DNA of 64,000 nt from Nitrobacter winogradskyi Nb-255 (lineage in GTDB: Bacteria; Pseudomonadota; Alphaproteobacteria; Rhizobiales; Xanthobacteraceae): assembly GCF_000012725.1 (NCBI RefSeq), contig NC_007406.1, positions 2,136,001 to 2,200,000 of the forward strand, given 5' to 3'. The position numbers and the translations under genes are program-made. The notes beneath the pieces were generated by a model. That model was not told the DNA's origin. It worked only from the letters and a program-made list of their open reading frames with translations, and did no database searches. Each line of letters opens with the position of its first letter. Positions within the stretch are counted from its first letter, which is position 1. Shown here piece by piece: positions 57,042 to 64,000 of this stretch.

Positions 57042-58682
57042 TCACGGCAGCGCCCGCTCAAGCAGATCGCGGCTCTGGGCGACAGACATTTCGGCCGTTC
57101 CGAACAAGCTCCCGTGGGGGCAGCCGAGCCGCGTCGCCGCAAACAGCGCCGCCTGATCCGGCGCGGTCCGGCTGAGCGCGGCGGCCGCGGCCAGTTGCGC
57201 CAGCGTTTCCACCGCCTGGCGCGCGGCGCGCTCGCCGTCAGGCCGACGGACGGTCCTGGCGAGAAACGACCCCGCTTCCGCCCCACCCGGCAAATCCCTG
57301 GTGTCAGCCGCGAGATCGTCAAGCACGGCGACGGCTGCATCCCCGTCGCGGGCCAACGACCGCAGCACGTCGAGGCATATCACGTTCCCGGACCCTTCCC
57401 AGATCGCGTTCACCGGCGCCTCGCGATAGTGCCGGGCCAGAATGCCCTCCTCGACATAACCGTTTCCCCCGAGGCACTCCATCGCCTCATATAGAAAGCC
57501 CGGCGCGCTCTTGCAGATCCAGTATTTCACAGCGGGCGTCAAAAGCCGCATCCACACCGCGGCCTTCTGGTCAGAAGGCGCTTCATCGAAGGCGCGACAC
57601 AGACGCATCACCAGCGCCACCGACGCCTCCACCTGCAACGCCATATCGGCAAGAACCGCCTGCATCAACGGCTGATCAACCAGACGCTTCCGGAACACGC
57701 TGCGATGACGCGCGTGATGCAGCGCATGCGCCAGCCCCGAGCGCATCAGGCCCGCCGAGGCGATGGCGCAATCCTGCCGCGTCAATTGCACCATCTGGAG
57801 GATGGCGCGGATACCCTTGCCTTCTTCACCGACGCGCCGGGCATAAGCCTCAATGAATTCCACTTCGGCCGAGGCGTTGGAGCGGTTGCCAAGCTTGTCC
57901 TTCAGCCGCTGGAGATGAATCGCGTTGACCGATCCGTCCGGTCGGAAGCGAGGCATGAAAAAGCATGTCAGTCCGCCCTCGGCCTGCGCCAGAACCAGAA
58001 ACGCGTCGCACATCGGCGCGGACATGAACCATTTGTGGCCGGTGACACGATAGGCGTCGCCATCACGCACGGCGCGGGTCTGGTTGGCGCGCACGTCGGT
58101 GCCGCCCTGCTTCTCGGTCATGCCCATGCCGAGCGTCATGCCGCGCTTGGTCCGCCACGGCGCGAACAATGGATCGTAGCTGCGGGTCGCGATCACCGGC
58201 ATCGTCTCCGCCAGCAGGTCCGGCTGCGCCGCGAGCGTCGCCACCGACGCGCGGGTCATGGTGATCGGGCAGAGATGTCCGGTCTCGACCTGCGCGGCCA
58301 TGTAGAATTTTGCCGCGCGCACCACTTCCGCCGCGCCGGCCGCGGGCCTGCCGTCGGCCGTCCAGGTGGAATTGTGGAGGCCGGCATGAGCGCTGTGCGC
58401 CATCAGTTCATGATAGGAGGGATGAAATTCGACTTCGTCACGCCGGTTGCCGCGCGCATCGAACAGCCTCGGCTTCGGCGGGTTCTCGTTGGCGAGACGG
58501 CCGCGCGCCGCCATCGCCGATGAACCCCAGTGCTTTCCGAACGCCTTCATGTCGTCGCGGGCGGCGGCTCCTCCGTTCGCCGCCACCGCCTCCGCCAGCG
58601 GACGGTCGAGCGTGAACAGGTCGACGTCCTCGAACGGCGGCGACTGATTGAGGACCTCGTGCGTCCTGAAGGGCTGCGTCAT
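57042..58682 (-). CDS. Acyl-CoA dehydrogenase, AidB-like
   Basis: A 546-residue flavin acyl-CoA dehydrogenase family protein of the AidB branch. It opens with LNQSPPFEDVDLF, a typical AidB start. Further motifs: CPITMTRASVATLAAQP, GMGMTEKQGGTDVRANQT, the FAD-binding HKWFMSAPMCDAF, and the C-terminal LGGNGYVEEGILARHYREAP with VNAIWEGSGNV that supplies a base-equivalent region. AidB in E. coli is linked to DNA alkylation response, but dehydrogenase activity is likely too. Divergent from pyrB. Confidence 0.93.
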   Translation of the reverse strand: MTQPFRTHEVLNQSPPFEDVDLFTLDRPLAEAVAANGGAAARDDMKAFGKHWGSSAMAARGRLANENPPKPRLFDARGNRRDEVEFHPSYHELMAHSAHAGLHNSTWTADGRPAAGAAEVVRAAKFYMAAQVETGHLCPITMTRASVATLAAQPDLLAETMPVIATRSYDPLFAPWRTKRGMTLGMGMTEKQGGTDVRANQTRAVRDGDAYRVTGHKWFMSAPMCDAFLVLAQAEGGLTCFFMPRFRPDGSVNAIHLQRLKDKLGNRSNASAEVEFIEAYARRVGEEGKGIRAILQMVQLTRQDCAIASAGLMRSGLAHALHHARHRSVFRKRLVDQPLMQAVLADMALQVEASVALVMRLCRAFDEAPSDQKAAVWMRLLTPAVKYWICKSAPGFLYEAMECLGGNGYVEEGILARHYREAPVNAIWEGSGNVICLDVLRSLARDGDAAVAVLDDLAADTRDLPGGAEAGSFLARTVRRPDGERAARQAVETLAQLAAAAALSRTAPDQAALFAATRLGCPHGSLFGTAEMSVAQSRDLLERALP

Positions 58683-58854
58683 GATCCGCCTCCGCCGGCG
58701 CTGATATCCATGTGACTTTATGCCCGAACAGCGGCCAGATCACGCCGGCGCTCTCGCCTTGGTTTACCGTGACCTCGCTTCGGCGGGGGAAAACCCGCCT
58801 GCGCGCTGTTCGGCCTTGCCCCCACGGACGAGTGTGCCTATAGCTCTGGCTTTA

Positions 58855-59808
58855 ATGACATCGTCCGCCAAATCGAGTTTTGTCCTCGGACACCGGCATC
58901 TGCTGGGCATCGAGGGCCTTTCCGTCGCCGATATTACCGGCCTTCTCGATCTTTCCGAAGAATACGTCGAACTGAACCGCCAGGTGGACAAGAAACGCAC
59001 CTCCTTGCGCGGTCTCACCCAGGTCAACCTGTTCTTCGAGGCTTCGACCCGCACCCAGTCGTCATTCGAGATCGCCGGCAAGCGGCTCGGCGCCGACGTT
59101 ATGAATATGTCGGTGTCGTCGCTATCGACCCGCAAGGGCGAAACGCTGGTCGATACCGCGATGACGCTCAACGCCATGCATCCGGACATCCTTGTGATGC
59201 GCCATTCAGCCTCCGGCGCGGTGGAACTTCTGGCGCGCAAGGTCGACGGCTCCGTCGTCAATGCCGGCGACGGCGCCCACGAACATCCGACCCAGGCGCT
59301 GCTGGACGCATTGACCATCCGCCGCAACAAGGGACGGCTCGACGGACTTCTGGTCGCGATCTGCGGCGACGTTCTCCACTCGCGCGTCGCGCGCTCCAAC
59401 ATCATCCTGCTCAACGCCATGGGCGCGCGGGTCCGCGTCGTCGCGCCGTCCACGCTGCTGCCGCCGGGCATCGAGCGCATGGGCGTCGAAGTCGCCCGCG
59501 ATATGCGCGAGGGATTGGACGGCGCGGACATCGTGATGATGCTGCGGCTGCAGCGCGAGCGGATGAGCGGCTCGTTCGTGCCGTCGAGTTCCGAGTACTT
59601 CCACTATTTCGGCCTCGACCAGAAAAAGCTCGCCTATGCCAAACCCAACGCGCTGGTCATGCATCCGGGACCGATGAATCGCGGCGTCGAGATTGACTCG
59701 ATCGTCGCGGACGGCACGCAGTCGCTGATCCGCGAGCAGGTGGAAATGGGCGTGGCGGTGCGGATGGCGGTGCTGGAAGCGCTGGCGAGGAACCTGCCGA
59801 ATGCATGA
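58855..59808 (+). CDS. pyrB: Aspartate carbamoyltransferase catalytic subunit
   Basis: A 317-residue enzyme for the first committed step of pyrimidine synthesis, joining carbamoyl-P and aspartate. Motifs: [20 protein letters not shown] (carbamoyl-P loop STRTQ), [34 protein letters not shown] 58855 is used since the upstream extension has no family similarity. It is followed after 78 bp by the dihydroorotase-like gene, the usual pyrB-pyrC' arrangement. Confidence 0.97.
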   Translation: MTSSAKSSFVLGHRHLLGIEGLSVADITGLLDLSEEYVELNRQVDKKRTSLRGLTQVNLFFEASTRTQSSFEIAGKRLGADVMNMSVSSLSTRKGETLVDTAMTLNAMHPDILVMRHSASGAVELLARKVDGSVVNAGDGAHEHPTQALLDALTIRRNKGRLDGLLVAICGDVLHSRVARSNIILLNAMGARVRVVAPSTLLPPGIERMGVEVARDMREGLDGADIVMMLRLQRERMSGSFVPSSSEYFHYFGLDQKKLAYAKPNALVMHPGPMNRGVEIDSIVADGTQSLIREQVEMGVAVRMAVLEALARNLPNA

Positions 59809-59886
59809 ACCCGAGCCCTCCCACCGATTTGCACGGCGAGCATTGTCACGCGCGATGTTAGCGAACAGTTCGCAAAGGTGCGGCAT

Positions 59887-61188
59887 ATGCTGAGCGGCCA
59901 TCGCCCGATCCTGCTCGCCAATGCCCGCATTGTCGATCCCGCGCGCGATCTCGACGGCCCCGGCGACGTGCTCATCGCCGATGGGGTTATTCGCGATGCG
60001 CGGCACGGCATCGGCGCGGCGGGCGCGCCCGAAGGCACCGACATCATCAACTGCGCCGGCATGATCGTCACGCCGGGCCTGATCGACATCCGCGCCTTCG
60101 TCGGCGAACCGGGCGCGGGCCATCGCGAAACCTTCGCATCGGCAAGCTGCGCCGCCGCCGCCGGCGGGATCACCACCATTGTCTGCCAGCCTGACACCTC
60201 GCCGGTGATCGACAATTCTGCCACCGTCGATTTCGTGCTGCGCCGCGCGCGGGATACCGCGATCGTCAACATTCATCCGATGGCGGCGCTGACCAAGGGT
60301 CTTGCCGGCAAGGAGATGACCGAGTTCGGCCTCCTGAAGGAAGCGGGCGCGGTCGCCTTCACCGACGGCGCCCGCAGCGTGATGAACGCGCAGGTGATGC
60401 GCCGCGCCCTCACCTATGCCCGCGACTTCGACGCGCTGATCGTCCATCATACCGAGGATGCTCATCTCGTCGGCGACGGCGTCATGAACGAGGGCGAACT
60501 GTCTTCCCGCCTCGGATTGACGGGTGTTCCGGCGACCGCGGAAGCGGTGATGCTGGAGCGCGACATGCGGCTCGTCGGGCTGACCGGCGGCCGTTACCAC
60601 GCGGCGTCCCTGACCTGCGCGGAATCGCTCGATATCCTCATGCGAGCGCGCGACGCCGGGCTCCCGGTCAGCGCATCCGCATCGATCAATCATCTGACGC
60701 TGAATGAGAACGATATCGGTCCGTACCGGACGTTTCTGAAATTGTCGCCGCCGCTGCGCGGCGAGGACGACCGACGCGCGCTGGTCGCAGCGCTGGCGTC
60801 GGGCCTGATCGATGTGGTGATGTCCGACCATAACCCGCAGGACGTGGAAACCAAGCGGCTGCCGTTCGCGGAAGCCGCCGCAGGCGCGATCGGGCTGGAG
60901 ACCATGCTGACGGCCGCGCTGCGGCTCGTGCACAACGCGGAACTCGACTTCAAGACGCTGATCCGGGCGATGTCGACGCGGCCCGCGGAGCTGCTGGGTT
61001 TGCCGGGCGGATCGCTGCGACCGGGCGCGCCCGCCGATGTCATCGTGATCGATCCTGACGTGCCATGGATTCTCGATCCCGCCGATCTCAAATCGCAATG
61101 CAAGAATACGCCATTCGACGAATCCCGGTTCTCGGGTCGGGTTGTTCGGACGATCGTCGGCGGACGCACGGTTTTCGAGCACGCCTGA
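59887..61188 (+). CDS. pyrC: Dihydroorotase-like protein, probably non-catalytic (PyrC')
   Basis: A 433-residue amidohydrolase-fold protein. At the place where active dihydroorotases have the zinc-binding HxH (or HxR) pair after PGLID, this protein reads TPGLIDIRAFVGEPG, with no His. Later family positions are partly kept (IVHHTEDAHLVG, INHLTLNE, MSDHNPQ). This matches the pseudo-dihydroorotases that pair with PyrB in Pseudomonas and some alphaproteobacteria and have a structural role. An active PyrC should then be encoded elsewhere (inference). ATG 59887 is preferred to the GTG at 59878. Confidence 0.9.
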   Translation: MLSGHRPILLANARIVDPARDLDGPGDVLIADGVIRDARHGIGAAGAPEGTDIINCAGMIVTPGLIDIRAFVGEPGAGHRETFASASCAAAAGGITTIVCQPDTSPVIDNSATVDFVLRRARDTAIVNIHPMAALTKGLAGKEMTEFGLLKEAGAVAFTDGARSVMNAQVMRRALTYARDFDALIVHHTEDAHLVGDGVMNEGELSSRLGLTGVPATAEAVMLERDMRLVGLTGGRYHAASLTCAESLDILMRARDAGLPVSASASINHLTLNENDIGPYRTFLKLSPPLRGEDDRRALVAALASGLIDVVMSDHNPQDVETKRLPFAEAAAGAIGLETMLTAALRLVHNAELDFKTLIRAMSTRPAELLGLPGGSLRPGAPADVIVIDPDVPWILDPADLKSQCKNTPFDESRFSGRVVRTIVGGRTVFEHA

Positions 61189-61440
61189 CGCGACAGGTTT
61201 TGATCGAAAGAAAATTCCATTATCTCGAAAATATCCGTTAATAATCAAAACCATAGGGCCTTCGCCTCCGATACCGTCAGAAGAAGGTCCGGTCATGGAT
61301 GCAATTTTTGAAAGTTTGTCGTTCGCGTAGATCTTTGCAGTCGAATGTTGATGCCCGCGACGGTGTGAATATCTGCCGTGGCGTGACCATGCCGATCTAT
61401 GGTTTACATCGACGGCATTTGGCATTCGGAGCCCTTTTCG

Positions 61441-62031
61441 ATGTTTCCTAACGGCCTGATCGCTTTCGCCTTCGGCTACCTGCTCGGCTCCATCCCGTTC
61501 GGTATGATCCTGACGCGGATCGCGGGCACACAGGATTTGCGCTCGATCGGTTCGGGCAATATCGGCGCGACCAACGTTCTTCGTACCGGACGCAGGGGGC
61601 TCGCGGCGGCGACGCTTCTGGGCGATATGCTGAAAGGCACGGCCGCCGTCGTGATCGCATTGCTCCTCTCCGGACCGGGCGCTGCGATGGCTGCGACGCT
61701 TGGGGCATTCCTCGGCCATCTGTTTCCGGTGTGGCTCAAGTTCCGCGGCGGCAAGGGCGTTGCGACATATATCGGCGTGCTGCTCGGCCTGTTCTGGCCG
61801 GCGGCGCTGGCCTTTTGCGCGATCTGGCTGCTCGTCGCCTTCACGACGCGCTACTCATCGCTGTCGGCGCTACTCGCCAGCCTCACAACGCCATTGCTGT
61901 TGTGGGGTTTCGGGCATCCACAATTCGCGTTGCTGTTTGCGGTGCTGACCGTGCTGTTATGGTTCAAGCACCGCGAAAACATCCGGCGCCTTTTTGCCGG
62001 AAGCGAAGGCAGGATCGGCGCGAAAGCGTAA
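61441..62031 (+). CDS. plsY: Acyl-phosphate:glycerol-3-phosphate acyltransferase
   Basis: A 196-residue membrane enzyme that starts phospholipid synthesis by acylating glycerol-3-P from acyl-phosphate. Motifs: [52 protein letters not shown] and the C-terminal [16 protein letters not shown]. Five hydrophobic helices. ATG 61441 is chosen because GGAG precedes it; 61399 would add 14 unconserved residues. Confidence 0.96.
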   Translation: MFPNGLIAFAFGYLLGSIPFGMILTRIAGTQDLRSIGSGNIGATNVLRTGRRGLAAATLLGDMLKGTAAVVIALLLSGPGAAMAATLGAFLGHLFPVWLKFRGGKGVATYIGVLLGLFWPAALAFCAIWLLVAFTTRYSSLSALLASLTTPLLLWGFGHPQFALLFAVLTVLLWFKHRENIRRLFAGSEGRIGAKA

Positions 62032-62061
62032 AACGCGTCGGTATCCGGCTGAGGGGGCGGC

Positions 62062-63180
62062 GTGAACATCCGGGATCCAGACAGACGGCTGAGCGAAGCG
62101 CAGCGGACCGACTGGCTGCGGCTGATCCGGTCCGATAATGTCGGGCCGCGAACCTTTCGTTCGCTCGTGAACCACTTCGGCAGCGCCAGCGAGGCGCTCG
62201 TCCGCCTACCCGATCTGGCGCGGCGTGGCGGCGCTTCCCGCCCCAGCCGGCTTTGCACGGAAGCCGAGGCGCGGAACGAACTGGCGGCCGCGCGGCGGAT
62301 CGGCGTCAGCCTGCTGGCGCCGGGAGAGGCCGGCTATCCCCCGCACCTTGCAACGATCGACGACGCCCCGCCGCTGCTTGGCGCGCGCGGCAACCTCGAT
62401 GTCATGGAGCGTCCCATGATCGCCATCGTCGGTTCACGCAACGCATCGGGCGCCGGTCACAAGTTCGCGCAAACGCTGGCGCATGATCTCGGTGATACCG
62501 GTTTCGTCATCGTATCGGGGCTGGCGCGCGGCATCGATCAGGCGGCGCATCGCGCCAGCGTGGCGCGCGGCACCGTCGCGGTGCTTGCCGGTGGCCACGA
62601 CCGCATCTATCCATTGGAACATGAGGATCTGCTGGCAGCCGTATTGGAAAGCGGCGGCGCGATTTCTGAGATGCCGATGGGGCATGTCCCGCGGGCCCGC
62701 GATTTCCCGCGGCGCAACCGCCTGATCTCGGGCGCCGCGATCGGCGTTGTCGTGGTCGAGGCGGCGCATCGTTCCGGCTCTCTGATCACCGCCCGCATGG
62801 CCGCCGAGCAGGGCCGCGAGGTTTTCGCCGTGCCGGGCTCACCGCTCGATCCGCGCGCCACCGGCACCAATGATCTCATCAAGCAGGGCGCGACGCTGAT
62901 CACCGAGGCAGCCGACGTCATTAATGCTGTCCGGCCGATTATAAGACGGCCGGTTGATCTGCCCGCCGAAGAACCGGAGCCCGGCGAGCCCTGGACCGAA
63001 GAGCCCGCCGCAAGCGACCGTGCGCGGATCATCGCCTTGCTCGGTCCGGCGCCGATCGGACTTGACGATCTGATTCGGATGGCGAATGCCCCGCCGGCCG
63101 TCGTGCGCACGGTCCTGCTTGAACTGGAACTGGCCGGACGGCTGGAGCGCCATGGCGGCGGCCTGGTATCAATGATGTGA
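62062..63180 (+). CDS. dprA: DNA-processing protein DprA (Smf)
   Basis: A 372-residue ssDNA-binding protein that loads RecA during natural transformation. N-terminal SAM-like part ([22 protein letters not shown]), then the Rossmann core with [68 protein letters not shown] and a C-terminal winged helix ([20 protein letters not shown]). GTG start at 62062 behind GGGGGCGG. It follows plsY by 30 bp, so it is probably co-transcribed. Confidence 0.96.
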   Translation: MNIRDPDRRLSEAQRTDWLRLIRSDNVGPRTFRSLVNHFGSASEALVRLPDLARRGGASRPSRLCTEAEARNELAAARRIGVSLLAPGEAGYPPHLATIDDAPPLLGARGNLDVMERPMIAIVGSRNASGAGHKFAQTLAHDLGDTGFVIVSGLARGIDQAAHRASVARGTVAVLAGGHDRIYPLEHEDLLAAVLESGGAISEMPMGHVPRARDFPRRNRLISGAAIGVVVVEAAHRSGSLITARMAAEQGREVFAVPGSPLDPRATGTNDLIKQGATLITEAADVINAVRPIIRRPVDLPAEEPEPGEPWTEEPAASDRARIIALLGPAPIGLDDLIRMANAPPAVVRTVLLELELAGRLERHGGGLVSMM

Positions 63181-63230
63181 CCGCGATCTGACGGGCTGTC
63201 CGCTCCGATTCGAAGTTGCAGCGATCAAGC

Positions 63231-63303
63231 AGAGCGTTTTCAAGCGAAGTGGGCACCTGTTCGCGTGAAGAAAACGCGTCAAATCAAAACCTGAGAGCCT
63301 CGA
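63231..63303 (+). repeat. Dispersed-repeat copy
   Basis: AGAGCGTTTTCAAGCGAAGTGGG, CACCTGTTCGCGTGAAGAAAACGCG, TCAAATCAAAACCTGAGAG. It is at the junction between convergent dprA and the low-complexity gene and has no long terminal hairpin. Confidence 0.65.
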
Positions 63304-63309
63304 AGGCGG

Positions 63310-64000
63310 CTACCGGTCGGGAGCCGGTGGCGGCGTGGGCGACGAAGCGGCGGGCTCCGTCGACGGCGGAGTGTTGCCCTCGCCGGCCTTCGGTGCGGGC
63401 GTCACCGCTGGAATGGGGTCGGCGCGAAGCGGCGCGGCTTTCGGTTCGCCCGAGGTCGGAGCGTCGGCCGGGATGCTGTCGGGCTTGCCGCTTCCCGCCG
63501 CGCCGGACTTTCCGGCTTCGGATTTATCAACGCCGGGTTTGCCCTCGGCTCCGTCCTTGCCAATGTCGGGCTTGTCATTCCCGGATGGAGCAGGATCAGG
63601 TTTCGGCGCGGGCGTCACCGCGGGAACGGGATCGGCACGTAGAGGCACGGTTTTCGGTTCACCGGAAGTCGCGGCATCGGCCGGCGTGGCGTCGGGCTTG
63701 TCGCTTCCCGCCGCATTGGATTTTTCTGTTTCAGGTTTGTCGGCTGTTCCGTCTTTGCCGACGCCGGGTTTGTCACTCGCGGATGACGCAGAATCAGGTT
63801 TCGGCGTCTCGGAATCGACCGCCTTCGGATTTGCGGCCCGCCCCGAAGCAGACTGTTTCCCGTCGGCTTCGTCCTTGGCGGATTCCTGTTTTGGCGCTTC
63901 GTCCTTCGCCGCCTTGTCTTCGGCCGCATCTTCCTTGGCGGGCCCTGCGTTGGAAGCTGCTCCCTTGGCGGTTTTTCCCTGAGCTGCTTCTTCCTTGACG
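63310..64000 (-). CDS. Low-complexity Lys/Ala/Pro-rich protein, C-terminal part; 5' end outside window
   Basis: The minus-strand frame is open from the window edge to a stop at 63310, giving about 229 residues. The upstream half is Lys/Glu/Ala-rich (AAKDEAPKQESAKDEA), the rest Pro-rich with two tandem units of about 67 residues sharing DKPGVGKDG / DKPDIGKDG, DATPADAATSGEPK / DSIPADAPTSGEPK and PLRADPVPAVTPAPK / PLRADPIPAVTPAPK. It ends TPPPAPDR. This is probably the disordered tail of a larger envelope or cell-wall protein; no domain is visible in the window. Confidence 0.7.
   Translation of the reverse strand, partial: VKEEAAQGKTAKGAASNAGPAKEDAAEDKAAKDEAPKQESAKDEADGKQSASGRAANPKAVDSETPKPDSASSASDKPGVGKDGTADKPETEKSNAAGSDKPDATPADAATSGEPKTVPLRADPVPAVTPAPKPDPAPSGNDKPDIGKDGAEGKPGVDKSEAGKSGAAGSGKPDSIPADAPTSGEPKAAPLRADPIPAVTPAPKAGEGNTPPSTEPAASSPTPPPAPDR

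Noticed and set aside
59206-61719. 837-codon open frame on the minus strand across pyrB, the pyrC-like gene and plsY
   Set aside because: It is antisense to clear conserved genes, has no recognisable domain, and long antisense frames are expected at this GC content.
1-64000. CRISPR array or rRNA/tRNA genes
   Set aside because: No regularly spaced short repeats, rRNA signatures or convincing tRNA cloverleaf sequences were seen by eye; tRNAscan and CRISPR-finder runs would settle it.

Overview
The window looks like a chromosomal segment of a chemolithoautotrophic alphaproteobacterium of the Nitrobacter/Bradyrhizobiaceae type. This is inferred from the high GC content, the gat/ruvX/pyrB/plsY/dprA order, an alpha-carboxysome with form IA RuBisCO, and a dispersed repeat family of the kind found in this group. 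No database search was possible, so the genus is an inference.

1-6.2 kb: the 3' part of a phosphoketolase gene, a convergent gene encoding acetate kinase fused to a PduL-type phosphotransacylase, and a P1B-4 metal ATPase. Together the first two would turn sugar phosphates into acetyl-phosphate, then into acetate plus ATP or acetyl-CoA.

6.6-23.2 kb: a mosaic accessory island. It starts with a large serine recombinase cassette (small protein, DUF2924, recombinase, HTH-like protein). Next comes a minus-strand operon of XRE-ImmA/IrrE, PIN, NurA-like nuclease, truncated HerA ATPase and truncated DNA methyltransferase. Divergent from it are two overlapping genes of unknown family (14052-16161), which are the best candidate here for an undescribed defence-type system. 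A phage-like gene run follows, cut by an IS3-family element. The island ends with a decayed FecI-FecR-TonB receptor locus carrying an IS630-family element.

23.3-24.9 kb: mostly non-coding sequence with a LysR gene remnant and one small winged-helix-like gene.

24.9-45.7 kb: a complete inorganic-carbon concentrating locus. The minus-strand operon runs cbbL, cbbS, csoS2, csoSCA, csoS4A, csoS4B, csoS1 x2, acRAF, mcdA, mcdB, cbbQ, cbbO, csoS1D and a trypsin-like protease joined to csoS1D by an ATGA overlap. A divergent cbbR faces cbbL across a perfect 8-bp inverted repeat. Behind cbbR lies a minus-strand dabB - membrane protein - dabA - PII-like operon for bicarbonate accumulation. DAB raises cytosolic bicarbonate, CsoSCA releases CO2 inside the shell, CbbLS fixes it, CbbQO reactivates RuBisCO, acRAF aids its assembly and McdAB positions carboxysomes.

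45.9-64 kb: ordinary chromosome. It holds small hypothetical genes, an H1-like basic protein, gatB, a patatin-like lipoprotein, a second IS630-family element, a small gene, gatA, another small gene, gatC, ruvX, a CPBP protease, an AidB-like acyl-CoA dehydrogenase, pyrB with a dihydroorotase-like partner that lacks the metal-binding His pair, plsY, dprA and the C-terminal end of a low-complexity Lys/Ala/Pro-rich protein. A repeat of about 100 bp with a conserved core and a variable terminal hairpin occurs at least nine times across the window.
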